DNA from: Nannocystis sp. RBIL2
Lineage (GTDB): Bacteria; Myxococcota_A; Polyangia; Nannocystales; Nannocystaceae
Assembly (NCBI RefSeq): GCF_026626745.1
Contig: NZ_JAPNJW010000001.1
Coordinates: 1,332,001-1,396,000 of the forward strand
Direction of reading: 5' to 3'
Length of the DNA: 64,000 nucleotides
How positions within the stretch are numbered: position 1 is the stretch's first letter; each line of letters starts with the position of its first letter. The notes under the pieces are model-generated. The model did no database searches, was not told the DNA's origin, and saw only the letters and a program-made list of their open reading frames with translations. The translations under genes were made by a program, and so were the position numbers. Positions 9,462 through 18,023 of this stretch are shown piece by piece.

Positions 9462-10412
9462 TTGGCCTTCTGGAAGCGCAGCGAGAGCCCGCAGCCCGAG
9501 CGGCCCGCCGCCCCCGCCGCCGCCGACGACGAGCTGTTCGGCGAGGCCTTCCTGGCCAAGCTCGAGCTGCTGCAGGTGATCGCGCGCCGACTGTTCCGCG
9601 GCAAGCAGCGCGCCGAACGCAAGACGCGCAAGGTCGGCAGCGGCCTCGAGTTCGCGGACCACCGCGAGTACAGCCCCGGCGACGACATCCGCAACCTCGA
9701 CTGGGGCGTGCTCATGCGCCTCGAGCAGACCCTCGTCCGCCTCTATGAGGAGGACGAGGACCTGCCGATCCGGATCGCCGTCGACATCAGCGACTCGATG
9801 TCGACCTCGGGCGGCAGCAAGCTGCGCTACGCCCAGCAGGTCGCGGCCGCGCTGGCCTACGTCGGCCTCGCCAACCTCGACCGCGTCGGCCTCACGTGCA
9901 TGAGCCGCAAGCTGCACACCACCTTGCCGGCGGTGCGCGGCAAGGGGCGGATCTTCCGCGTCTTCGACTTCCTGCGCACCGCCCCGCGCGGCGGCCCGAC
10001 CGACATGCGCGCCGCCTGCGGCCGGCTCGCCGCCGAGAGCACACAGCCCGGCCTGACCGTCGTCCTCAGCGACTTCTACGACCTGCAGGGCGCCTTCGAC
10101 GGCCTCAACCTGCTGCGCTTCCGCAAGCACGAGCCGGTGGCGATCCAGGTCATCGACCCGCGCGAGGCCCACCCCGAGCTCAGCGGTTTGCGCGGCGACG
10201 TCACCCTCCTCGACGTCGAGGGCGGCGACGCCCGCGAGGTCACCCTCAGCCCCGCGGCCCTGCGCGCCTACGCCGACGCCCACGAGAAGTTCTGCCAGGC
10301 CCTCGCCACCAGCTGTCGCAGCCGCGGGATCCCCTACTTCCGCGCCGAGACCAGCGTCCCGTTCGACGAGCTCGTCCTGCGCATGTTCCGGGTCGGAGGC
10401 CTGCTCCGATGA
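9462..10412 (+). CDS. DUF58 domain protein
   Basis: This 316-residue protein belongs to the DUF58 family, which carries a VWA-like fold and is encoded beside MoxR. Seen: the family signature HREYSPGDDIRNLDWGVL, then DISDSMS, a MIDAS-like motif, and VVLSDFYD further on. The start is TTG at 9462, 4 nt after the MoxR stop; no other codon fits the conserved N-terminal length. The last 4 bases overlap the start of the next gene (ATGA), so the two are translationally coupled. Confidence 0.9.
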   Translation: MAFWKRSESPQPERPAAPAAADDELFGEAFLAKLELLQVIARRLFRGKQRAERKTRKVGSGLEFADHREYSPGDDIRNLDWGVLMRLEQTLVRLYEEDEDLPIRIAVDISDSMSTSGGSKLRYAQQVAAALAYVGLANLDRVGLTCMSRKLHTTLPAVRGKGRIFRVFDFLRTAPRGGPTDMRAACGRLAAESTQPGLTVVLSDFYDLQGAFDGLNLLRFRKHEPVAIQVIDPREAHPELSGLRGDVTLLDVEGGDAREVTLSPAALRAYADAHEKFCQALATSCRSRGIPYFRAETSVPFDELVLRMFRVGGLLR

Positions 10413-12424
10413 CCCTGTCCGGATGGACATGGCCCGAAATACTCCCGGTGTTCGCCGCCGGGGCCGCCGCGATCACTGCGCTGTACCTGCTTCGCATGCG
10501 CCGGCGCCAGGTCGTGGTCCCGTTCGCCGCGCTGTGGCAGCAGGTCACGCGCGAGAGCGACACGCGGAGGCTGTGGAAGAAGCTGCGGCGGCTGCTGAGC
10601 TGGCTGCTGCAGCTGGTCCTGCTCGCGCTCCTGTGCGCCGCGCTCGGCGATCCGCGGCCCGAGAGCTGGCTGCGTGACCCGCAGACCGTGGCGATCGTGA
10701 TCGACCGCTCGGCCAGCGTTGCCGCGCCGGCCGCGGGCGAGCCGGGGCTCACGCGCCTCGACGTCCTGCTCCGCCGCGCCCGCGCCGAGATCGTCGGCCT
10801 CGGGCCGACCGATCGCGCCCTCGTCATCGCCGCCGGCGCCGAGGTCGAGGTCCCGGGCCCGCTCGGCCGCGACGCCGCGCCGCTGCTGCGCGCCCTCGAC
10901 GACATCGTCCCCGGCCCCGCCGAGGCCGACCTCGGCCGCGCCCTCGCGCTCGCCCGCGCCGCCCTGGCCGGTCAGGCCGGCGGGCGGATCCTCGTCCTCA
11001 CCGACGGCGCCCTCGACGAGGGCGCCGGCGACGCCCTCGCCGCCTGCATCTCGGGACATGTCTCTTCCGACAGCCCCGAGGCCGCCGCGATCCCGTGCCA
11101 GGTCGCGCGCGCCGGCGGCCCGGCCGACAACCTCGCGCTGGTCGCCTTCGCCGCCCGCCGCTACCCCGGCGACCGCGAGCGCATCGAGGTCCTGGCCGAG
11201 GTCCACAACCTCGGCGACGGCCCGGCCAGCGCCGTGCTCGAGGTCCAGGCCGACGGCCTCGTGGTCGGGCGGCAGGCAGTGCAGCTCGGCCCCGGCGAGC
11301 GGCGGCGCGAGGTCCTGCGCGAGCTCGACGCCGCGCGCACCCGGCTCGTCGCCAACCTGTCCCTCGAGCCAGGCGCCGATCCGCAGCTGCTCGGCCCGCC
11401 CGACGACGACCGCGCCTACGCCGTGGTCCCGCCGCTGCCGCCGTTCAAGGTCGTGCTCGTCACTGACGGCAGCGACCTGTTCCTCGAGGCCGCCCTGCTC
11501 ACCTTGCAGGAGCACATCCAGCTCACCGGGCTCGGCCCATCCGAGGCCACCTCGCACCCGTCGCTGGCCGAGGCCGACCTCGTCATCATCGACGTCGGCG
11601 ATCGCCCGCTGCCCGACCCGCTGCCGCCCGGCGACCTCGTGATCTTCGACCCCGCGCGGGTCGCCCCCGACGCCGCCCCGATCCACGGCGCCGGCGAGCT
11701 CGCCCGCCCCTTCCTCACCGAGCAGCACCGCGAGCACCCGCTGCTCGACGGCGTCGTCCTCAAGGACGTGAACCTCCGCCGCGGCACCCGCTTCGCCACC
11801 GAGCCGGGCGACACGGTGCTGGTGCGCAGCCTCGGCGAGCCGCTGGTGGTCCTGCGCCACGAGCTCGGCGGCGACGGTCGGCGGCCGCGGGCAGTGCTGG
11901 CGCTCGGCTTCGATCCGCGCCAGACCGACCTGCCCCTGCGGACAGCCTTCCCGATCCTCGTCGCCAACATCATCAGCTACTTCGAGCAGGCCCGCCCCGG
12001 CTTCGTCGCCAGCGTGCCGGTCGGTCCCAGCCGTCCCGTCGCCGCCGCCGAGATCGGCCTCGGCGCGCAAGAGCTGACTCAGGTCGAGGTCCGCGGCCCC
12101 GAGCCCGCCGAAGTCCCGACGACCGTGCCCGTCGACGCCACCGGCGTGTTCCGCCTGCGCGCCATGCAGCCCGGCATCTACCGCGTGCGCGCCGTCGACG
12201 GCGCGGCTGCCGGGGCCGAGGTGTTGGTGGCAGTCAATCAAGCCAGCGTCGCTGCCTCCGATCTTCACGATCGCCTCGGCGAGCTGCCGCAGGGCGCCCT
12301 CGCCGGCGACGCGGCCGCGCCCGTGCCCGTGCGCGACGAGCCGCTGTGGGCCCTGCTGCTGCTCGCCGCGGTCCTGCTGATCGCGCTCGAATGGGCGGCC
12401 TACCACCGCCGCGTCACGGTCTAG
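10409..12424 (+). CDS. BatA-like membrane protein with VWA domain
   Basis: This 671-residue inner-membrane protein completes the MoxR-DUF58 operon. Seen: an N-terminal BatA-type membrane region with two hydrophobic segments separated by RMRRRQVVVPFAALW, a VWA domain with MIDAS motif VIDRSAS and LVLTDGALDEG, a long beta-rich periplasmic region, and a C-terminal membrane helix followed by EWAAYHRRVTV. MoxR would act on the VWA parts. The first coding bases (10413-10432) and codons near 11051-11073 contain palindromic elements, the latter encoding SGHVSSDSPEA. Confidence 0.85.
   Translation: MTLSGWTWPEILPVFAAGAAAITALYLLRMRRRQVVVPFAALWQQVTRESDTRRLWKKLRRLLSWLLQLVLLALLCAALGDPRPESWLRDPQTVAIVIDRSASVAAPAAGEPGLTRLDVLLRRARAEIVGLGPTDRALVIAAGAEVEVPGPLGRDAAPLLRALDDIVPGPAEADLGRALALARAALAGQAGGRILVLTDGALDEGAGDALAACISGHVSSDSPEAAAIPCQVARAGGPADNLALVAFAARRYPGDRERIEVLAEVHNLGDGPASAVLEVQADGLVVGRQAVQLGPGERRREVLRELDAARTRLVANLSLEPGADPQLLGPPDDDRAYAVVPPLPPFKVVLVTDGSDLFLEAALLTLQEHIQLTGLGPSEATSHPSLAEADLVIIDVGDRPLPDPLPPGDLVIFDPARVAPDAAPIHGAGELARPFLTEQHREHPLLDGVVLKDVNLRRGTRFATEPGDTVLVRSLGEPLVVLRHELGGDGRRPRAVLALGFDPRQTDLPLRTAFPILVANIISYFEQARPGFVASVPVGPSRPVAAAEIGLGAQELTQVEVRGPEPAEVPTTVPVDATGVFRLRAMQPGIYRVRAVDGAAAGAEVLVAVNQASVAASDLHDRLGELPQGALAGDAAAPVPVRDEPLWALLLLAAVLLIALEWAAYHRRVTV
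10413..10432. repeat. GTCC palindromic element at a start codon
   Basis: CCTGTCCGGATGGACATGG overlaps the first codons of the BatA-like gene, encoding TLSGWTW. Confidence 0.55.
11051..11073. repeat. GGACATGTC element inside the BatA-like gene
   Basis: TCGGGACATGTCTCTTCCGACAG is an in-frame copy of the dispersed palindrome. Confidence 0.5.
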
Positions 12425-12446
12425 CGCCTGCTCGCTCGCGCTCGCG

Positions 12447-13574
12447 TCACGCGTCCGGGTGCGCCAGCTTCTTGCCGAAGTCGGTGTCGCGGGCGAAGCG
12501 GAGCTGATTGAGGAAGAACGCCTCGACCCCCGGCGCGGCGATGTCGGTGCCCGCCAGGGCCGCCCGCGTGTGCGACGTGTCGAACCACAGCTGCAGCGAC
12601 AGGTACGGCGTGTAGACCCGCCCGGTGGTCAGGATCCGCTTCAGGCGGCCGAACGTGAACCGGTCGATGAACGGCCGCGCGCGCACGAACAGGCCCGGCT
12701 TCACGAACACCGCCGGCTTGCAGCCGAAGAACTGGCTCGCCGCCGTGCTCAGCTGCTCGAGCGTGGCCGCGCGCTCGGGGCCGGCGCACAGGTGGTACGC
12801 CTGTCCCGAAGGACCTGTCTGCTTGCGCAGGTGACACACCGCCTGGACCACGAAGTCGGACGGCACCACGTCCATCACCGCGTCCGGTCGGCCGGGCGCC
12901 CAGCGGAAGCCGCGGGCGAAGATCTTGAGCGGCCAGTAGAGCACCTTGAAGCTCGACGTCCGGCCCGTGCGCGAGTCGCCGACGATGATGCTCGGGCGAT
13001 AGATCGTCACCCGCTGCTCCCCGGCGCGCGCGCGCACCAGCTTCTCCGACTCGAGCTTGGTCTGCTCGTAGGTGTTGTGGAACGGCTGGCCTATGTCGAG
13101 CTCCGTCTCGAGCGCGGTGCCGCTGCGGTCGCCCGCCACGTAGGCGGTGCCGATGTAGTCGAACGAGCACTCGGCCGCCCTGGCCAGGTCGAGCACGCGG
13201 CTCGTGCCCTCGACGTTGATCGCCCGCGCCTGCTCGAGCGGCAGCGAGAAGCTGACCGACGCCGCCCCGTGGATAATCCCAGTCGCCCGGCCTGCCAGCC
13301 CCGCGTAGGTCGCGGGGTCGAGCCCGAGGTTGTCGCGCTCGAGGTCGGCCCGCACGATCTCGACCCGCCGCTCGGCCGCGGCCAGCGCCTCGCCGGACAG
13401 CCGGTCGCGCAGCACCTCGGCGCCGCGCGCCTTCGCCTGCGCCTCGTCGCGACCGCGCACGAGCAGCGCCAGGCGCGTCGTCGGCTCCGTGGCGAGCAGG
13501 TGATGGACGAGCTCACGCCCGAGGAAACCGGTGGCGCCGGTGACGACGATGACGGGATCCGACATGGCGCGCAC
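12447..13574 (-). CDS. Extended SDR / thioester-reductase-like NAD(P)-binding protein
   Basis: This protein of 375 residues is a short-chain dehydrogenase/reductase of the extended or fatty-acyl reductase-like group. Seen: the Rossmann motif VTGATGFLGREL, GIIHGAASVSF, the catalytic region YIGTAYVAG and YEQTKLESEK with the YxxxK pair, and RPSIIVGDSRTG. These features match the NAD-binding domain of thioester reductases. The substrate is unknown. The start is GTG at 13574 because GAGGG sits five bases before it; an ATG three codons later is the alternative. Codons near 12800-12820 contain a palindromic element. Confidence 0.82.
   Translation of the reverse strand: MRAMSDPVIVVTGATGFLGRELVHHLLATEPTTRLALLVRGRDEAQAKARGAEVLRDRLSGEALAAAERRVEIVRADLERDNLGLDPATYAGLAGRATGIIHGAASVSFSLPLEQARAINVEGTSRVLDLARAAECSFDYIGTAYVAGDRSGTALETELDIGQPFHNTYEQTKLESEKLVRARAGEQRVTIYRPSIIVGDSRTGRTSSFKVLYWPLKIFARGFRWAPGRPDAVMDVVPSDFVVQAVCHLRKQTGPSGQAYHLCAGPERAATLEQLSTAASQFFGCKPAVFVKPGLFVRARPFIDRFTFGRLKRILTTGRVYTPYLSLQLWFDTSHTRAALAGTDIAAPGVEAFFLNQLRFARDTDFGKKLAHPDA
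12800..12820. repeat. GTCC palindromic element inside the SDR gene
   Basis: CCTGTCCCGAAGGACCTGTC lies in frame and encodes part of TGPSGQ on the minus strand. Confidence 0.55.
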
Positions 13575-13775
13575 GATCGCCCTCGACGCGACGGCGGGTC
13601 AAGCGGCGCCCGCGCGCACGGCCGCTCTTCGCCCCGAGAGCGGGCCTCCTCGCGCCATGTGGCCGGCGTGGGGATCTCGGCGTCCACGCCGCGACGCGCC
13701 CTGCAGGTCCTCCTCCGCCGGCGCGGAACGGGGTCTGAAGCCCTTGAAAGACCGCCCCACGCGGGCCGGTTCGGG

Positions 13776-13781
13776 CATACT
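13776..13781 (+). promoter_or_regulatory. -10-like box of the hybrid kinase gene
   Basis: CATACT is followed by CAGGAG and then the GTG start at 13799, giving a short leader with a real ribosome binding site. Confidence 0.4.
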
Positions 13782-13798
13782 CGGACCGCAGGAGATCC

Positions 13799-15280
13799 GT
13801 GAACGACGCCGACGATCCCCTCGCGCTCAACGACGAGATCGCCGCCCTCCGCTACTACGTCGGGGAGTTCACCGAGCGCGAAGAAACCCCCGCCGCGCTC
13901 GCGGCCCTCGAGCGGGTCGAGGCGCGGCTCCACGCCGCCTTGCGCACGCGCACCGCGATCCTCTCCGATCTCGGGCACGAGCTGCGCACCCCGCTGAACG
14001 CCATCCTCGGGTTCTCGCACCTGCTCCGCGAGGACGTCCTGCTGAGCGCCGAGCAGCGGGCCCACATCGAGGTCATTCACCGCAGCGGCGAGCAGCTGCT
14101 CGCGCTGATCGACGAGCTCACCGGCGGCACCGACGAGGGCGCCGGCCAGGTCGGCTTCGACCTGCACTACTTGCTGGATGACCTCGCGGACATGTTGTGT
14201 CTACGAGCCGCCGGCGCCGAGGTCGCCCTGCGCATCGATCGCGCGACCGATCTCCCGCGGCGCGTCCGCACCGACCAGGTCCGCCTGCGTCACTTGCTCC
14301 TGCTCCTGCTCGGCAACGTGCTCGAGGTCCCGCGCCGCGACCTCATCGTCGTCCGTGTGCGCATGGAGCCGGGGGCCGCGCCGGGCACCGGCGTGCTGCG
14401 CTTCGACATCCGCGCCCCCGGCATCGACCTCGCCGACCTGCGTCTGCGCTCGTTCGTCCGCACTGACGCCGGTTTGCAGACCGACGAGCCCGGTCGCGGC
14501 CCCGAGCTGGCGGTCGCCATCGCCAACCAGCTGGGCGGCGAGTACCACGTCGCGCCAGACCAGCTCACCCTCACCTTGCCGGTGGGTCTCGGGCGCGGCG
14601 CCGACGATCCGCGGCGGTCGGCGCGCAAGATCCTCGGCCTCGTCGCTGGCCAGGAGGCGCCGCGGATCCTCGTCGCCGAGGATCGCTGGCAGAGCCGGCA
14701 ATTGCTGGTGCAGGCGCTCTCGCGGGTCGGATTCGAGGTTCGCGAGGCCGCCGACGGGCGCGAGGCCATCCACTTGTGCGAGACTTGGCGTCCGCACCTC
14801 GTGTGGATGGACATGCGCATGCCCGGAGTCAGCGGCATCGAGGCCACGCAGCAGATCAAGCAGAGCCCGTGGGGCGCCGAGACGGTGGTCGTCGCCCTCA
14901 CGGCGAGCGCCTTCGAAGCCGACGAGGCGACCGCACGCGCGGCCGGCTGCGACGACTTCCTGCGCAAGCCGTTGCAGCTGCATCAAGTGTTCGACAAGCT
15001 CGGCGAGCGGCTCGGCGTCACCTATGTCTACGACGACGCCCCGTCGATCGCTCGCGTCGACGCGACCGCGCTGCACGGGCTGCCGTCGCCGTGGCTGTCG
15101 GCGCTCGAGCAGGCCTGCCTGCAGGCCGACGTGTTCACCATCGCGCGCATGATCGACTTCGTCCGCGCCCAGGCGCCGCAGGCCGCCACTGTCCTTTCGG
15201 ACATGCTCGAACAGTACAACTACGCCGCGATTATCGACCTGACCCGGCACGCGTTACAAGCCGCCGGAGGTGGCCCATGA
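13799..15280 (+). CDS. Hybrid histidine kinase with C-terminal receiver, possibly degenerate ATP site
   Basis: This 493-residue cytoplasmic protein has a HisKA domain with the phospho-acceptor in LGHELRTPLNAILGFS (about residue 60), an HATPase-like domain (about 120-270) and a receiver (about 285-400) with acceptor Asp in VWMDMRMPG and a conserved KPLQ lysine. In the ATP-binding region the usual DxGxG box is not recognisable (FDIRAPGIDLADL instead), so kinase activity is in doubt. A GGAG site precedes the GTG start. Its stop overlaps the start of the cyclase gene by 4 bases, so the two probably form a pathway. Confidence 0.85.
   Translation: MNDADDPLALNDEIAALRYYVGEFTEREETPAALAALERVEARLHAALRTRTAILSDLGHELRTPLNAILGFSHLLREDVLLSAEQRAHIEVIHRSGEQLLALIDELTGGTDEGAGQVGFDLHYLLDDLADMLCLRAAGAEVALRIDRATDLPRRVRTDQVRLRHLLLLLLGNVLEVPRRDLIVVRVRMEPGAAPGTGVLRFDIRAPGIDLADLRLRSFVRTDAGLQTDEPGRGPELAVAIANQLGGEYHVAPDQLTLTLPVGLGRGADDPRRSARKILGLVAGQEAPRILVAEDRWQSRQLLVQALSRVGFEVREAADGREAIHLCETWRPHLVWMDMRMPGVSGIEATQQIKQSPWGAETVVVALTASAFEADEATARAAGCDDFLRKPLQLHQVFDKLGERLGVTYVYDDAPSIARVDATALHGLPSPWLSALEQACLQADVFTIARMIDFVRAQAPQAATVLSDMLEQYNYAAIIDLTRHALQAAGGGP
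15188..15208. repeat. GTCC palindromic element inside the hybrid kinase gene
   Basis: CTGTCCTTTCGGACATG is in frame near the C-terminus and encodes VLSDM. Confidence 0.5.
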
Positions 15281-16368
15281 GCGAGAAGTCCTATCAGCCC
15301 GTGCGCGGCGACATCCTGGTCGTCGACGACACCCTCGTGAACCTCCGGATCTTGACCGAGATGCTGGCCGCCCAGGGCTACAAGGTGCGGCCAGTGACCT
15401 CGGGCCCGCAGGCGCTGCAGGCCGCGGCCGCGGCCGCGCCGGACCTCGTGCTCCTCGATATCAACATGCCGGGTATGACCGGCTACGAGGTCTGCCAGCA
15501 GCTCAAGGCCCAGGCCGACACCCGCGACGTCCCCGTCATCTTCATGAGCGCCCGCGACGAGGTGCTCGACAAGATCCGCGCCTTCGAGGTCGGCGGCGTC
15601 GACTACGTCACCAAGCCGTTCCACCTCGAGGAGCTGCTCGCCCGCGTCGCCACCCACGTCTCGCTGCGCGCCCTGCAGCGCCAGCTGGAGGACGCGCGCC
15701 TCCTGGCCGAGAGCGCCGCCGCCGCGCTCGCCGACGAGAAGCGGCGCAGCGACGACCTGCTCTACAGCATGCTGCCGCAGAGCGTCGCCAACACCCTCCG
15801 CGAGGGCCGCAGCGTCGTCGGCGATCACTATCCGCAGGTCACGGTCCTGTTCTGCGACATCGTCGACTACACGCGGGCGGCCAGCGACCACTCGCCCCTC
15901 GAGGTGTTCGAGCTGCTCGGCCGGCTCTACACCCGCTTCGACGCGCTGATCGAGCGCCACCCCGTCTACAAGATCGAGACCGTGGGCGACTGCTACGTCA
16001 TCGCCGGCGGCGTGCCCGACCCCAACCCGCGCCACGCCGACGCGATCTGCGACGTCGGCCTCGACATGCTCGAGGCCGTCGATGGCATGGCCCTGCCGAC
16101 CGGCGCGCCGCTGCAGATCCGGATCGGCGTCAACTCGGGCCCCGTGGTCGCCGGCGTGGTCGGCACCAAGATGCCGCGGTTTTGCCTGTACGGCGACACG
16201 GTCAACATCGCCAGCCGGATGGAGACCACCAGCCAGCCGATGCACCTGCAGATCAGCCAGTCGACCCACGCGCTGATCGACCCGAATCGCTACGAGATCG
16301 AGGAGCGCGGCGAGGTCGCGCTCAAGGGGCGCGGCAACATGCGCACCTACTTCGTGCGCCGCCGCTGA
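15277..16368 (+). CDS. Receiver-linked class III nucleotide cyclase, predicted guanylate cyclase type
   Basis: This 363-residue protein makes a cyclic nucleotide. Seen: an N-terminal receiver (1-125; acceptor Asp in LLDINMPGMTG; conserved KPF), a coiled linker containing LLYSMLPQSVANTLREG as in soluble guanylate cyclases, and a class III catalytic domain (about 185-363). Metal-binding Asp residues are in FCDIVDY and VGDCYV; the transition-state Asn and Arg are in NIASRME. The two base-selecting positions are Glu (YKIETVGD) and Cys (MPRFCLYGD), the pair that specifies GTP in animal guanylate cyclases. GGAGG precedes the ATG, which overlaps the kinase stop. Confidence 0.9.
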   Translation: MSEKSYQPVRGDILVVDDTLVNLRILTEMLAAQGYKVRPVTSGPQALQAAAAAAPDLVLLDINMPGMTGYEVCQQLKAQADTRDVPVIFMSARDEVLDKIRAFEVGGVDYVTKPFHLEELLARVATHVSLRALQRQLEDARLLAESAAAALADEKRRSDDLLYSMLPQSVANTLREGRSVVGDHYPQVTVLFCDIVDYTRAASDHSPLEVFELLGRLYTRFDALIERHPVYKIETVGDCYVIAGGVPDPNPRHADAICDVGLDMLEAVDGMALPTGAPLQIRIGVNSGPVVAGVVGTKMPRFCLYGDTVNIASRMETTSQPMHLQISQSTHALIDPNRYEIEERGEVALKGRGNMRTYFVRRR

Positions 16369-16556
16369 GGTCGAGCGCCCGCGAGCGCCCGCGAGGCCCT
16401 GCGCGCCCGTGAGCACCCGTCCGTCGCCACGCCGCGCATGGCCGCGTGGTAGGCTCGACGGGCCGCCCGCGGGACTTCCGTTCGACTTCCGAATTCGGCA
16501 TCTGGAGCTGCGCTAAGCAGTCGAGCACTCCTTCCCCGGGCGGCTTACCTGTCCCG

Positions 16557-18023
16557 ATGACCATGTCCGCCGAGACCCGTCACGCCGCCGCCGCGCGGGT
16601 CACCTGCGAGGACCTGGTCGTGTTCCTCAACGCCTGCTTCTGCTGCACCGGCCAGCGGGAGTTCTACAGCGACGGCCACGCGCAGACCGTCTCGATCGAG
16701 TTCCTCCACGACTACATCCGCGGCAACTACCGCCGGCTCTACGCCCGCACCCTCGCCGCCGGCGTCAACCACTTCAACCGCGCCCGGATAGTCACCGAGC
16801 TGCTGGCCAGCTCGCGCCACCTGGGGCCGGGCGAGCGGCGCGACGAGGGCCGGCTGGTGGTCGCCGCCCTGCGCTCCCTGCCGGCCCCGCGGGCCTACCG
16901 CGCGCTCCTGGCCGTGCGCGCCCGCGGCGTCAACAACCGCCGGCTGCGCGCCATCGTCCGCGACTTCCTGTCCTCGCGGCCAGATCTGCAATTCGACGCC
17001 ATCAAGTACCGCGACAAGCTGCGCGACCTGATCTTGCACACCCACCTGCGCCTGCCCGGCGAGCTCGGCGGTTTTTTGTTCAAGGGCTGGAAGCAGCGCC
17101 GCTACGCCACCCCGCTGCTCGAGACCTTCCGCCAGGCCCACTTCAGCGACGAGGCGATGTACGAGCTGCCGTTCACCGTCGCCGAGGGCATGGCGGCCCG
17201 CCGCAACATCGACCGGGCCGTGTTCCTGCGGAAGATCGCCCCGCGCCTGACCGCGCTCGAGCGGTTGCGCCTGCAGAACACCGCCGCGCGCGAGGGCGTG
17301 AAGGAGCTGGCGATCGACCTCGCGCGCGCCGGCCTCACGCGCGTGGCGATCTATCTGCTCTCCTTACCCTCCGCCGAGCGACGCGAGCGACGGGCCGAGC
17401 TGCAGGCCGCCCTCGACGGCGCCGCGCGTCGCTGCCTGCGCGAGGCCCCGCTCGCGCTCGGCCGCGTCGCCGCCGTCCTCGACCGCTCCTACTCGACCAC
17501 CGGCTCGCCGGACAAGCCGCGCCGCTCGCTGGCGGTCGCGCTCGGGATCGACGCCTTGCTGCGGGCCGCGAGCGCCGAGTACATGTCCTTTTGGACACCT
17601 GCCGAAGGCGACCCGCTGCTGGCCGGCCCGCGCGGCCAGACCGACCTCACCGGTCCCTTGCTGGACGCGCTCGAGGCCCGGCCCGAGCTCGTCGTCGTCG
17701 TCTCCGACGGCTTCGACAACGACCCCACCGGCGGCGCCGGCGAGGTCTGCCGCGTGTTCAAGGCCCGCCTCGACCCCGAGGGCCGCACCACCATCGTCCA
17801 CATCAACCCCGTCTTCGATGCCCCCGAGCTGGGCCCGCGGCGCCTCGGCCCTGGCGTCCCGACCCTCGGCCTGCGCGACGCCGAGGACCTGCCGACCGCG
17901 CTGGCGTTCGCCCGCTTCGCCGCCGGCGACCTCTCCCTGGGCGAGCTCGAGGACTACCTGGCCCGCCGCGTCGACGTGTTCCTGCGCCGGGCCGAAGTCG
18001 CGCCGCTGGAGGAGGGCGCGTGA
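16557..18023 (+). CDS. TROVE-like helical protein with C-terminal VWA domain
   Basis: This 488-residue protein has an all-helical N-terminal two thirds and a VWA-like C-terminus, the layout of Ro60/Rsr RNA-binding proteins. Seen: helical repeats with VNNRRLRAIVRDFL and KYRDKLRDLILHTHLRL, then a MIDAS-like VLDRSYSTTGS, VVVVSDGFDNDP and an Arg/Asp-rich tail. The TROVE assignment is by architecture, not by clear motif match. The ATG at 16557 lies inside a palindromic element (CCTGTCCCGATGACCATGTCC); ATG at 16563 is an alternative. Codons near 17581-17602 carry another element, encoding YMSFWTPAEG. It overlaps the next gene by 4 bases. Confidence 0.6.
   Translation: MTMSAETRHAAAARVTCEDLVVFLNACFCCTGQREFYSDGHAQTVSIEFLHDYIRGNYRRLYARTLAAGVNHFNRARIVTELLASSRHLGPGERRDEGRLVVAALRSLPAPRAYRALLAVRARGVNNRRLRAIVRDFLSSRPDLQFDAIKYRDKLRDLILHTHLRLPGELGGFLFKGWKQRRYATPLLETFRQAHFSDEAMYELPFTVAEGMAARRNIDRAVFLRKIAPRLTALERLRLQNTAAREGVKELAIDLARAGLTRVAIYLLSLPSAERRERRAELQAALDGAARRCLREAPLALGRVAAVLDRSYSTTGSPDKPRRSLAVALGIDALLRAASAEYMSFWTPAEGDPLLAGPRGQTDLTGPLLDALEARPELVVVVSDGFDNDPTGGAGEVCRVFKARLDPEGRTTIVHINPVFDAPELGPRRLGPGVPTLGLRDAEDLPTALAFARFAAGDLSLGELEDYLARRVDVFLRRAEVAPLEEGA
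17581..17602. repeat. GTCC palindromic element inside the TROVE-like gene
   Basis: ACATGTCCTTTTGGACACCTG is an in-frame copy. Confidence 0.55.

Noticed and set aside
10334..12406. Minus-strand open frame of about 690 codons opposite the BatA-like gene
   Set aside because: No motifs and strongly biased composition; the plus strand carries a coupled operon gene.
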